Source: Patescibacteria group bacterium (lineage in GTDB: Bacteria; Patescibacteriota; Patescibacteriia; 2-12-FULL-60-25). Taken from it: a stretch of 64,000 nucleotides of DNA. The translations under genes were made by a program, and so were the position numbers. Numbering within the stretch: position 1 is the first letter of the stretch; each line of letters begins with the position of its first letter. The stretch is taken from positions 434,001 to 498,000 of the forward strand of contig JALNYW010000001.1 in NCBI GenBank assembly GCA_023229665.1. Reading direction: 5' to 3'. The notes beneath the pieces were generated by a model. It did not search any database, was not told the origin of the DNA, and saw nothing but the letters and a program-made list of their open reading frames with translations. Below are positions 25,357-33,644 of the stretch, in pieces.

Positions 25357-26224
25357 AGGTTTGTTTCATGAGGGATACGAATTCCGCAACGGTCGCGGCA
25401 CAGGCAACCCCCTGTTTGCGAATATCCTCGCGCGTTTGCACCACAGTCGGCTCGTCCTCCCCGAGGATAGTCCCCGTATGGCCATACGGCAACCCGCGAG
25501 GCAACAAATCCAGCGCCGCCCCCGGGAGCATCAAAATAAACGGTTTGGACGGCTTCCATCCTCGGCGCAATTCGCGCAGCAAGGGCTGGCCCGGCTCGGC
25601 AAACACGGCGATGCGTTTTACGTCTGGATCGGCTTCGGCGAGGGCGATCGCTTCGGACAAACCCGTCCCGACCACTTGCCCGCCTCCGATCGCCATCGCC
25701 AAACGAATGCCAAGTCCAGCACGCGACAGCGCGGCCATGAGCTCATTCGTCATTCCGCCTGAAGTGGAAATCAGCGCAATGTCCCCTTCTTTGATCTGCC
25801 CGGAAAAAGGCTTCTCCCCGCCAAGGTATCCGATGCGCATATCCGGAAAGTGCAGGACGCCAACCGAAGCCGGACCGAACAAAAGAATTCCTTTGTCTTT
25901 TGCAAGACGACGAATCTGAACCGCATCATGCAAAGCAATATTTTCCGTCAGAACATGGATGAATTGGATATTCGAATCCAAAGCCTCTTTCACCGCAGAC
26001 AAAACATGGGCAGACGGAACAACAATACAGCTCACGTCTGCCGGCGGAGCTTCTTTCACGGAATTGAAGATCGGGCGTCCTTCAACTTCTTGCCCGCCTT
26101 TGCCAGGCGTAACTCCTGCTACTACGTTTGCGCCGGACGAAATCATCCAACGCGCCATACGCGACCCTTCTTTGCCGGTCATGCCCTGGATCAAGATCCG
26201 GGCCTGTGCGTTCGGAAAGCTCAT
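25349..26224 (-). CDS. SucD-like CoA ligase alpha subunit (citryl-CoA synthetase small-subunit type)
   Basis: A 291-residue acyl-CoA synthetase (NDP-forming) alpha subunit. RILIQGMTGKEGSRMA is the CoA-binding loop, GPASVGVLHF follows the family GPNCPG position, STSGGMTNELM and AIGGGQVVGTGLSEA surround the active site, and the phosphorylated histidine is in PYGHTGTILG. It overlaps the SucC-like gene by 4 bases. Being next to a citryl-CoA-lyase-like gene and not other TCA genes, it is more likely a citryl-CoA synthetase relative than succinyl-CoA synthetase. Confidence 0.8.
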   Translation of the reverse strand: MSFPNAQARILIQGMTGKEGSRMARWMISSGANVVAGVTPGKGGQEVEGRPIFNSVKEAPPADVSCIVVPSAHVLSAVKEALDSNIQFIHVLTENIALHDAVQIRRLAKDKGILLFGPASVGVLHFPDMRIGYLGGEKPFSGQIKEGDIALISTSGGMTNELMAALSRAGLGIRLAMAIGGGQVVGTGLSEAIALAEADPDVKRIAVFAEPGQPLLRELRRGWKPSKPFILMLPGAALDLLPRGLPYGHTGTILGEDEPTVVQTREDIRKQGVACAATVAEFVSLMKQTYV

Positions 26225-27189
26225 AGGAGGGAAATAAGCGCTTTGGCGGATGCCTCAAGATCAATGTCCGCGCGATGGAAAAGGCATGGGATATGCTTCG
26301 CCTCAGCCCAAGCCAGCGTTTCCGTTTGCGCTTGGTCCGCGTTCGGTCCGTCACGGCGCACGACAAAGGGAATCGAAAGGCCGGCGTCATCATACGCGGC
26401 ACGAATCGCCGATAGCATGGCGGCGATGTCCGTGAAGTTGGCATAAGAACCTGCCACCCAAACGGCTTTCAAGTCCGGTTTTGAAAAAACACGCAATGCC
26501 GTTTGGCGGATAACTTCAGGATCGGGATTGCCTGACAGCTCGACAAAGTTGGCGGCTTTTCCACCAGCCGCAATCAAAGCGTCCAACGCCACCAAGCTCG
26601 CACCGCCGCCAGACAAAACCAGCGCGATATCTCCGTCCAATTCAACGGATGAAACCGTGGATTCGTCTTCTTTCACGATCTTGGCGTCCAGAGCGACAAA
26701 AGAACCGTCCGCTCTTTCCGCGAGCGGATTAATCTCCAAACTCTGCAGGCGATGTGTCCGCATTCCATCCATCAATACGCGGACGAGCGTTCCAAATTTT
26801 TCATCTTGAAAAGATGCGACCAGTTGGCTGTGTGCGGTCGCGACATCCATCCCGCCTTCGCCAATATTCACGCGCCAATCTCCCGCCGCACGGTCCAAAT
26901 CAATGGAAATGAACCATTGTTTTACATGAGGCGCTTCTTCTTCAACCAAGAATCCTTCGCACGAAAGCGTCCCAAGTTTTGATTTGATGTTCTCTATGAT
27001 GCCGCTGATCTCTTCCGGTTTCTCAAAACGCTGGACAAGACCCGCTTTGCCTCGCCCGCCCTTCAGTACCTGGGCTTTTACATATCCCGGGCCAGAGAAC
27101 GTAGCGGGTTCACCAAACAAAAAACCGACAGGAACAGCGACTCCGATCTCGCGGAGGAGACGTTTCCCGTCGGCTTCGATTAATTTCAT
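26221..27189 (-). CDS. SucC-like ATP-grasp beta subunit (citryl-CoA synthetase large-subunit type)
   Basis: A 322-residue ATP-grasp subunit, partner of the SucD-like protein. YVKAQVLKGGRGKAGLV is the nucleotide-binding loop, LEINPLAER supplies metal ligands, and the C-terminal flavodoxin-like domain has LVLSGGGASLVALDAL and GGKAANFVELSGNPDPEV. It is shorter than E. coli SucC (388) and much shorter than eukaryotic ATP-citrate lyase. Four-base overlaps on both sides suggest translational coupling with the GNAT gene and SucD-like gene. Confidence 0.8.
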   Translation of the reverse strand: MKLIEADGKRLLREIGVAVPVGFLFGEPATFSGPGYVKAQVLKGGRGKAGLVQRFEKPEEISGIIENIKSKLGTLSCEGFLVEEEAPHVKQWFISIDLDRAAGDWRVNIGEGGMDVATAHSQLVASFQDEKFGTLVRVLMDGMRTHRLQSLEINPLAERADGSFVALDAKIVKEDESTVSSVELDGDIALVLSGGGASLVALDALIAAGGKAANFVELSGNPDPEVIRQTALRVFSKPDLKAVWVAGSYANFTDIAAMLSAIRAAYDDAGLSIPFVVRRDGPNADQAQTETLAWAEAKHIPCLFHRADIDLEASAKALISLL

Positions 27190-27629
27190 ACGTTGCGGTG
27201 GATAAAATAAGCCACGGCTTCCGTTTCACGCTCTAATTGAAAACCCGTCTTTTCCATTAAGGCGCGCGAAGCTGCATTACCCGTCAAAACTTCGGCATAC
27301 ACTTTATCACCCGATGGAATTTGGAGAAGCGCCTCGCGCACCAAGGCCGAACCGATTCCGCGCCCCCGCGCTTCCGGATCAACGGCCACCGACAATAAGC
27401 AACCGCCATCGGCGCGCGCATCCAAACGACAGTACCCGTTTACGGTTCCATCCGTTTCTGCGACCAAACACATGTTTACCTTGCTATCAACATATTGCCG
27501 GCCAAACCAGGCTAAGTGATCTTCCCACACCAACGGTTCCTGGTGATGGAAGAATACGCGCGACTGGGGATGGTTCCGGATTTCGAATACGCGACGCGCG
27601 TCTCCCGATTCGGCGCGACGAACCATCAT
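27186..27629 (-). CDS. GNAT-family N-acyltransferase
   Basis: A 147-residue acyltransferase with the donor loop ARGRGIGSALVREAL and the strand LLSVAVDPE. The start is ATG at 27629 (or 27626). It resembles PseH-like and PglD-unlike small GNATs acting on UDP-amino sugars. Placed between the PIG-L deacetylase and the SucC-like gene with 4-base overlaps on both sides, it is a strong candidate to use the CoA thioester made by this gene set. Confidence 0.76.
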   Translation of the reverse strand: MMVRRAESGDARRVFEIRNHPQSRVFFHHQEPLVWEDHLAWFGRQYVDSKVNMCLVAETDGTVNGYCRLDARADGGCLLSVAVDPEARGRGIGSALVREALLQIPSGDKVYAEVLTGNAASRALMEKTGFQLERETEAVAYFIHRNV

Positions 27630-28312
27630 ACGGAGTCTTTTTTGATTGAACGCTCCAAATGAAAGGCTTCCGCAAACTTTAAGCCGGCCTCCAATCCACG
27701 GTATTGGGCCAGGATCTTCAAACCTTCGGCCGAACGTGAGTGAGGATAGTCGCGAATCTCGCTCTTATACTTTTTGAAAGCTTCGATTTTCTGATCAATG
27801 GTATTTTCAACGTTCACATAGACGTTCGGACGGAATGGCTCTTCCTGCTTGCTCTGCCATTCGGTGGAAGAAAGCGTTTCGAACGTAAAAATTTCGGCAG
27901 GCGCGTCCGCATTGCACGGGCGACAAGCCGTCATGACCGCTTCAAAGGTACGGCGGTGATCCACATTCAAATCCTTACCGTGATGGGTATAGATCGTGTC
28001 CGGTTTAAATTCAGCAATCTTCTTCTCGACTTCTTTCGCGATGAGAAGCAACGCCACCGTATCAAACGCATTGTCGGGAAAAGATCCGAAAGACACCGAC
28101 GCGAATCCGATCGTCTTCCCCGCTTCTTCGGATTGCGTTTGCAGCTCCTTGAGCTCTTCTTGGTTGCCCTGCTCGCGCGACATGATCCCTTCGCCCAAAA
28201 TCAAGGCTTCGACCAGGTCGCCATTCTTTACATGGGCAGCCAAAGTCGCTCCTGCGCCGAGGAGTTCGTCATCGGGATGCGCGGCAACCACGAGAATGCG
28301 TTTCTGGGACAT
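27626..28312 (-). CDS. PIG-L/LmbE-family N-deacetylase
   Basis: A 228-residue zinc deacetylase. AHPDDELLGAGA (residues 11-22) gives the first His and two Asp, and YTHHGKDLNVDHRRTF the other zinc-binding His. Family members remove N-acetyl groups from GlcNAc-type sugars. With two GNAT genes downstream, a deacetylate-then-reacylate scheme for a sugar amino group is a reasonable inference. Confidence 0.85.
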   Translation of the reverse strand: MSQKRILVVAAHPDDELLGAGATLAAHVKNGDLVEALILGEGIMSREQGNQEELKELQTQSEEAGKTIGFASVSFGSFPDNAFDTVALLLIAKEVEKKIAEFKPDTIYTHHGKDLNVDHRRTFEAVMTACRPCNADAPAEIFTFETLSSTEWQSKQEEPFRPNVYVNVENTIDQKIEAFKKYKSEIRDYPHSRSAEGLKILAQYRGLEAGLKFAEAFHLERSIKKDSV

Positions 28313-28326
28313 GGGGTCAGGGGCGG

Positions 28327-29016
28327 CTATAATTCGAACCGCTTTCCATCGGAACGGATTACCGTGTTTTGCTCTATTTGTAAAGCAGCAAGATAGCCGC
28401 CATACCCGGCGCCCAGATCAATGTTCAAATAGCCGCCATGCAAAGCAGGCTCCGTCGCGAGATGGGTATGTCCGCCCACCACAACCAGTCGTCCGAGATA
28501 TTTTTGCTCGAGATCCATCCGTTCCGGTCGGAGAAAAAAATTCGCCTCCTCGATGACCAGCGGCTCCTGGTTGAGCTGCTCAGGCTTGAGACCCGCGTGG
28601 ATCGCCAAATAGCCCTTCACGATCACGTACGGCCGGCATGCCGAAATCAAATCAAGATAGTCTTTCAACAGATCCTTCAAATGCTTTCTGCGCTCCGGCT
28701 CGAGCAACCGTTCCGGTTCCGGATCAAATTCCCTGAGCGTCTCCAGGCCGCCGTAGTGTAAAAGAAATTCACGGCGGTCTTCACGGCCTTCCCGAAGGAA
28801 TTGGTCCCAAACATATTCGTGATTGCCGAGAAGAAAGGTGCACGCATGCTTGGCGCGAAGCTGGTGTAAACGCGCAAGCGTTTCTCGAGTGCCCGAAGTC
28901 TTATCCAAATAATCGCCGAGAAAAATCAATTCGTCGGCAGCCTGTAATCCGAGCTGGGCAACCAAGGCGTCCAAGGCCGCGAAGTTCCCGTGCAGATCGC
29001 CGATGACGTATTTCAT
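28327..29016 (-). CDS. Calcineurin-like metallophosphoesterase
   Basis: A 229-residue phosphatase with all family motifs: YVIGDLHGNFAAL, FLGDYLDKTSGTRE, LLGNHEYVW, AIHAGLKPE and VVGGHTHLATEP. It is closest to the small PP2A-like bacterial Ser/Thr phosphatase or diadenosine-tetraphosphatase group. Its start overlaps the ATP-grasp gene by 4 bases. Being inside a nonulosonate locus it may dephosphorylate a sugar 9-phosphate or lipid phosphate, but this is inference. Confidence 0.8.
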   Translation of the reverse strand: MKYVIGDLHGNFAALDALVAQLGLQAADELIFLGDYLDKTSGTRETLARLHQLRAKHACTFLLGNHEYVWDQFLREGREDRREFLLHYGGLETLREFDPEPERLLEPERRKHLKDLLKDYLDLISACRPYVIVKGYLAIHAGLKPEQLNQEPLVIEEANFFLRPERMDLEQKYLGRLVVVGGHTHLATEPALHGGYLNIDLGAGYGGYLAALQIEQNTVIRSDGKRFEL

Positions 29017-29954
29017 GGCCGGATGAAAACATTCTCCTCGTAACGGTACAAATACACGCCCGACTTCATTGTGGGGATACGCGCAATCTTTTCTTGTCCG
29101 CGGGTTTTGACGAATAAATCCAATTCATTCCCAAAGGCCACATCCGTAAGCACGGAAGACGTGGAAAGTCTCGGGTTTATCTCAAATACGTATGGCACGC
29201 CTTTAAAAAGTTTCAGCTGTACGTTGAACGGTCCCGCTGGCTTGAAACGCTCGACGATTTTTTTGCACAATTCTTCGATGACGCGATTGCGTTCCGTCAC
29301 GGCAACCCGAGTGATTCCGCGTTTGTCGATAACACGCTTCGGCACGATACCGATCAAACGATTCCGATCATTCACGATAACCGAAACCGTCCACTCCACC
29401 CCTTCGATGTGCGGTTGTACCAGGACATCCGAAAAACGCTTGCCATATAATTCAAGATATCCGCGCAAAGCCGATGCGCGCTCGACGCGATGCACGCCCT
29501 TGGATCCGCGGCCATAAACCGGTTTCACAATGGCGGGATACCGGACATTTGACGCTTTCGTGTACGGAAGCAAATGGGAAATCCCTTCCCGGTCCAAAAC
29601 CTTCATCAAGCGCGTCTTGTTCAAGCACAGCTTGATGAAATCTTCCCGGGGAATAATGGCCGTGACGTTCGGGTGCTTGGCACGATACTGGCTCACCGGC
29701 ACCAATTCTTCGTCGGCGCCCGGCAAAATGACGTCGATCTTCCAGCGCTTGACCAAACGGTGGAGCGTTGAAGGAAAACGTTTGTCATTTCCAAATGGAA
29801 TGCGCGCAAAGGGAAAACCCTGAAAACGGGCAATAGTCTTGTCGCTCGCATCCGCCAAAAAAATTCCGTACTGTTTTTTCAGATACTTGGCATAATACAA
29901 GCTCGCGCTGCCGCCCGCGCAGGTAATGAGGACGTTCAGCTTCTTTTTCGCCAT
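29013..29954 (-). CDS. ATP-grasp ligase next to NeuB/PseI
   Basis: A 313-residue ATP-grasp enzyme from the ATG at 29954 (MAKKKLNVLI). The first domain is a Rossmann-like fold (LITCAGGSASLYYAKYLKK), the ATP-binding half has IVKPVYGRGSKGVHRVE and the metal ligands are in YVFEINPRLSTSS. The family forms amide or ester bonds between a carboxylate and an amine or alcohol through an acyl phosphate. Lying between pseI and a phosphatase, it might add an amino acid to the sugar; the substrate cannot be read from sequence. Confidence 0.78.
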   Translation of the reverse strand: MAKKKLNVLITCAGGSASLYYAKYLKKQYGIFLADASDKTIARFQGFPFARIPFGNDKRFPSTLHRLVKRWKIDVILPGADEELVPVSQYRAKHPNVTAIIPREDFIKLCLNKTRLMKVLDREGISHLLPYTKASNVRYPAIVKPVYGRGSKGVHRVERASALRGYLELYGKRFSDVLVQPHIEGVEWTVSVIVNDRNRLIGIVPKRVIDKRGITRVAVTERNRVIEELCKKIVERFKPAGPFNVQLKLFKGVPYVFEINPRLSTSSVLTDVAFGNELDLFVKTRGQEKIARIPTMKSGVYLYRYEENVFIRP

Positions 29955-29955
29955 A

Positions 29956-31050
29956 TCAAGTTTTGGCACGCGTCTCCATGCCCTCGACCAGCGGCCAGGC
30001 CAGCGGCGTGCCCAGTTCGATATCTTGCGTGGCCGCCTTGCCCAGCACTTCATCCAGATACCGCGTTTCAAGACCGTTGGCTGGACGAATATCCTTCACG
30101 TTCTCCATGGAGAAAATTTCTCCCTTTTTCATGTCTTTGGACACGAAAAGCGAACGACGGAACCCGCGATTATAGGCTTCGGCTTCGTTTGCCGGGCCGT
30201 AATGCACCTTGCCTAAAGCGGTTTCCACACGGCGGATGCCATCCACCATTTTGCGCCAATCATCCGATTCGATGGAAAAACGCGCATCCGGACTCGCATC
30301 CGCACGGCGTGCCGTCACATGCTTCTCAATAATCGACGCGCCAGCCGCCACCGCTAGGATCGGAATCTCAGTCCCAAAATTATTATCTGAAAAACCGCTG
30401 ACGACCCCGTACTTCTCTCCCAAATCTTTTATGGTTCGCAAATTTATTTCCTCAATCGGAGGATTCTCCGCATACATGCTCACGCAATGCAGCAAGGCGA
30501 TATCCTTGGCCCCATGCTCGCGCAAGATGGAAACGGAATAATCAATTTCTTCCGGCGAAGCAAAACCGACTGACATGATGATGGGCTTACCCGTTTTCGC
30601 GACGCGCTTCAGCAAAGGAATGTCCGTGGCTTCGTATGAAGCGATCTTGTAGCACGGGACGTCCATCGACTCTAAAAAATCCACCGCGGTATCGTCGAAA
30701 GGCGTCGAAAAAAACATCATCCCCAACTCTTCCGCAAGCTTTTTCAGCTTCGGCTGCCATTCCCAGGGGCAATACGTCGTTTGATAGAGATCGTAAAATG
30801 ATTTTCCGCCTTTCCATGATTCCGGATTGTCTTTGCCGCCGACCAAGAACCACGGCTTATGCGAATCAATGGTGATGGTGTCGGGCGTATAGGTCTGCAT
30901 CTTTACCGCGTCCGCACCGGCCGCAGCCGCCGATTTGATAATCTCCACCGCGAGATCGTAATTCTGCTGATGGTTAGAAGAAACTTCAGCCACGATAAAA
31001 CATGGATACCCTTCCCCGACCATACGATTGCCGATTTTGATTGCGGGCAT
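29956..31050 (-). CDS. pseI: Nonulosonic acid synthase, pseudaminic acid synthase type
   Basis: A 364-residue NeuB-family enzyme condensing phosphoenolpyruvate with a 6-carbon amino sugar. The TIM barrel has FIVAEVSSNHQQNYDLA, ADAVKMQTYTPDTITI, FFSTPFDDTAVDFLE, YKIASYEATDIPLL and IEKHVTARR; the C-terminal antifreeze-like SAF domain (from about residue 300, RRSLFVSKDMKKGEIF) is complete. The segment SFYDLYQTTYCPWEW is characteristic of the pseudaminic (PseI) rather than the NeuB or LegI subgroup. Gene order with pseB, pseC and an amidotransferase supports this. Confidence 0.87.
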   Translation of the reverse strand: MPAIKIGNRMVGEGYPCFIVAEVSSNHQQNYDLAVEIIKSAAAAGADAVKMQTYTPDTITIDSHKPWFLVGGKDNPESWKGGKSFYDLYQTTYCPWEWQPKLKKLAEELGMMFFSTPFDDTAVDFLESMDVPCYKIASYEATDIPLLKRVAKTGKPIIMSVGFASPEEIDYSVSILREHGAKDIALLHCVSMYAENPPIEEINLRTIKDLGEKYGVVSGFSDNNFGTEIPILAVAAGASIIEKHVTARRADASPDARFSIESDDWRKMVDGIRRVETALGKVHYGPANEAEAYNRGFRRSLFVSKDMKKGEIFSMENVKDIRPANGLETRYLDEVLGKAATQDIELGTPLAWPLVEGMETRAKT

Positions 31051-31055
31051 AGGTA

Positions 31056-32210
31056 TTAAACGGCGTAATTCTGATACTTCTTGATCAAGTTGCCGTCCGC
31101 ATCCCGTTTCAGAGAACCGTCAGCTTCCAATTCGAACAAAGACTTGTCCGTAAATGAATCAATGACGCGGTCAAACTCTTCCTTGGTGATGCCGAAAAAT
31201 TCGATAAATTCGGCCGCGCCCTTCTTGGGATATTTCCCATCGTACTGTTGAACGAGCTTCACGCCTTCTTCGCGCGTCATGCGTCCATTGCGGATATCAA
31301 TGCTGACATGGTCCGTCGTGCGCCCGAAACCGAATTTCGTGAACTTAAGATAGTCATGCACGGCCACCAGGTTGTCATCGAGGTTTTCGTAATTGGTATA
31401 GGTACCTTCCACCGGACCGTCTTCCTTTACCGAAAAACCGTTCTTGATGATCGGTTCGAGTTGGGCGCGGGCATCCCACTTAAAGTAGTAACCCAAGAAC
31501 GCGCCCTGGATACCGACGGCATCCAATTCTTCATCCGAAGGATAGATATAGGAAATGAGATCTTTTTGAGAGATTCCCTCCACTTTCAGCATGTCTTCCA
31601 CGCGATGGCCAAGCAATCCGCCGAATTCTTCGAGCCACCGGCGGTTGAGGACGTTCTTCATGCGCGCCGCCTTCGGACCGCCGTATTCCAGCTGCGAATT
31701 CTCCCCCCAAATGATCAGCGGGATCTTGAGCGCGACCGCAAGCCGTACCGGGACGGTAAAAATACCGACATGATTCGGCCATTCGCCATCGCCCACACGT
31801 CGGAACCCTTCGAGGCACATTTTCTTATAGGCTTCCGGATTCTTACGGAACTCAATCAAATCCGAACCTCCCAGCATCTGTTTGATATTGTTCAGGTTCT
31901 TCACGCCCAGCGGAGTGCGGTTGGTCGCCTCGAAACACACGAGCAACGGATTCATCTTATAAATCTCCTTCAGCACATACACTTGGTACGTGCTGTCCTT
32001 GCCGCCCGAAACGGGAACGATGCAGTCGTAATTATTCGGATTCTTCCCGCGGTATTGCGCGACCAATTCTTCGAATTCCTTTCGGCGGCTGTCCCAATCG
32101 ATTTGATTCTTGAGCTCGGCCGAGCGGCAGGCATCACAAACGCCCTCAGCATCAAAACTCAGGTCGGGTTTGGTGCTCGGCATCACGCAATGGCGGCAAT
32201 AGGCGAACAT
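31056..32210 (-). CDS. N-acetyl sugar amidotransferase (PseA/WbpG family)
   Basis: A 384-residue PP-loop ATPase from the ATG at 32210. The N-terminus has a Cys-rich knuckle (YCRHCVMP and CDACR), followed by the ATP-pyrophosphatase loop VPVSGGKDSTYQ near residue 65 and GENSQLEYGG. The family converts a sugar N-acetyl group to acetamidino using ammonia delivered by a HisH/HisF-like pair; both partners are encoded just upstream (32891-34247). Expected product: an acetamidino nonulosonate or uronamide. Confidence 0.88.
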   Translation of the reverse strand: MFAYCRHCVMPSTKPDLSFDAEGVCDACRSAELKNQIDWDSRRKEFEELVAQYRGKNPNNYDCIVPVSGGKDSTYQVYVLKEIYKMNPLLVCFEATNRTPLGVKNLNNIKQMLGGSDLIEFRKNPEAYKKMCLEGFRRVGDGEWPNHVGIFTVPVRLAVALKIPLIIWGENSQLEYGGPKAARMKNVLNRRWLEEFGGLLGHRVEDMLKVEGISQKDLISYIYPSDEELDAVGIQGAFLGYYFKWDARAQLEPIIKNGFSVKEDGPVEGTYTNYENLDDNLVAVHDYLKFTKFGFGRTTDHVSIDIRNGRMTREEGVKLVQQYDGKYPKKGAAEFIEFFGITKEEFDRVIDSFTDKSLFELEADGSLKRDADGNLIKKYQNYAV

Positions 32211-32224
32211 AGTCCAAAAAAGGC

Positions 32225-32872
32225 TTACGCCTTTTCGAGTAAGAACATTTGGCTGACGTTTTTTCCGTCTGTCATCGGATATTTTTGTTCTTTGACAAGC
32301 TTCAGGTCCGGAAAACGCTTGAGATATTCCTGGCAGAAGTCGCGCTTCCACAATAAATCCTGGTTGCCGCGGTATTCGAGCGTGACCAATTCCGGCGCAT
32401 AGTATTCGAATCCCCAAATATATTTTTTGGTCGTACGGTGCAATTCATCCATGGCACGTCCCATATCATCGGGGGAAATGTGGATGAGGACGCCGGACAT
32501 GTAAGTCAAATCGAACTCCCCGTCGGCGAACGGCAGCGCGAACGCAGATCCCTCGATCACTTTGACTTCAGGATAGAGGCGCTTCGATTCCTGCACCGCA
32601 AACGCATTCACGTCCACGCCGATCGAATTCGTAAAACCCATTTGGCGCAGGAGCTCGAGCTGGCTTCCGATATTCGCTCCGACTTCCAGGATGCGAATGG
32701 AACGGTCGAGCGAGCCAAGAAAAGCCTCATTCATTGAACGGCGCGAAACGGCGTAGTCCTTCGCGTACAATTGCTCGATCTCTTCGATCGACTGTGGATT
32801 GCGCGTCACGTAGGCATTCCCGAAATCGGAACTCCACGCGGCGGCTTGTTTGGGCAGGGATGAGGCGTCCAT
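32225..32872 (-). CDS. Pseudaminic-acid-associated SAM methyltransferase-like protein
   Basis: A 215-residue class I methyltransferase with RILEVGANIGSQLELLRQMG (SAM loop), GVDVNAFAV and FDLTYMSGVLIHI. The N-terminal AAWSSDFGNAYVTRNP matches the short leader of the pseudaminic acid biosynthesis-associated methylase family (W-x-FG-x-Y-x-RN). It lies between the amidotransferase and HisF-like genes. Likely methylates the sugar or its amidino group. Confidence 0.8.
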   Translation of the reverse strand: MDASSLPKQAAAWSSDFGNAYVTRNPQSIEEIEQLYAKDYAVSRRSMNEAFLGSLDRSIRILEVGANIGSQLELLRQMGFTNSIGVDVNAFAVQESKRLYPEVKVIEGSAFALPFADGEFDLTYMSGVLIHISPDDMGRAMDELHRTTKKYIWGFEYYAPELVTLEYRGNQDLLWKRDFCQEYLKRFPDLKLVKEQKYPMTDGKNVSQMFLLEKA

Positions 32873-32890
32873 AAGAATGGATGCATTCCA

Positions 32891-33643
32891 TCAGTTTGAG
32901 GCACGCATGTCAACGCCATTTTTGGCTAAAAACTCTTTGAAATTGGCCGGCGTGACCTGGGTATACTGGAAAACGCTTGCCGCGCATACCGCCGAAGCGC
33001 CTGCCCGGACCGCCGCGAACGCATGTTCGGGCTTCCCGGCTCCGCCCGAGGCAATCACCGGAATGCGGACCGCTTGGGAAATCGCTTCAATCAATCCCGT
33101 ATCATACCCCTCCATCATTCCATCCTGATCAATGGACGTAAGAAAAATCTCACCCGCACCCAATCCTTCGGCTTGTTTGGCCCAAACGACAGCCTCAAGA
33201 CCGGTGGCTCGCTGACCACCTTCGGCAAATACTTCCCAGGTTTCGCCGATACGCTTCGCATCAATGGAGACGACGACGCACTGCGCGCCAAAACGCGCCG
33301 AAGCTTCTTGAATCAACTCGGGCCGTGCAAGCGCGCCGGAGTTCACCACGACTTTGTCCGCGCCAAGATCGAGTAAGCGCTGGACATCTTCCAACGTTTT
33401 CACGCCACCGCCGACGGCCAACGGCATAAAACACTCCTTCGTGATTTCTTGGAGAATAAGCGGATCAATCCCCTGCTCGCGTGCATCAAGATCAAGCACC
33501 ACCATTTCATCCACGTCGCGGCCATTGAAGACGCGCGCGGCCGCGACATAGCTCCCGATATTACGATGCTCATCAAACTGCACGCTCTTCACAAGGCGTT
33601 TATTCTTGATGGTCAGACAGGGCATCACGCGGACTTTCAACAT
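32891..33643 (-). CDS. HisF-like ammonia-channel subunit for sugar amidination
   Basis: A 250-residue TIM barrel of the HisF family. The normal start PCLDV, whose Asp11 is catalytic in imidazole-glycerol-phosphate synthase, reads PCLTI here, so the cyclase activity is probably lost, while the second Asp (VVSIDAKR) and the barrel glycines are kept. No other histidine genes are nearby and the partners are a HisH-like glutaminase and a WbpG-type amidotransferase, so this is an amidino-sugar component and not a histidine gene. Confidence 0.85.
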   Translation of the reverse strand: MLKVRVMPCLTIKNKRLVKSVQFDEHRNIGSYVAAARVFNGRDVDEMVVLDLDAREQGIDPLILQEITKECFMPLAVGGGVKTLEDVQRLLDLGADKVVVNSGALARPELIQEASARFGAQCVVVSIDAKRIGETWEVFAEGGQRATGLEAVVWAKQAEGLGAGEIFLTSIDQDGMMEGYDTGLIEAISQAVRIPVIASGGAGKPEHAFAAVRAGASAVCAASVFQYTQVTPANFKEFLAKNGVDMRASN

Positions 33644-33644
33644 A

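Noticed and set aside
25349..27189. SucCD as ordinary succinyl-CoA synthetase of the TCA cycle
   Set aside because: No TCA genes are nearby and a citryl-CoA-lyase-like gene overlaps the SucD-like gene, so a citryl-CoA-type role fits better. Substrate remains unproven.
28327..29016. Antitoxin or defence-type phosphatase
   Set aside because: No toxin, nuclease or helicase genes are adjacent, and it is translationally coupled to sugar genes.
31248..32402. 384-codon plus-strand frame opposite the amidotransferase gene
   Set aside because: Antisense to an enzyme with intact PP-loop motifs; composition is typical of a reverse-frame shadow.
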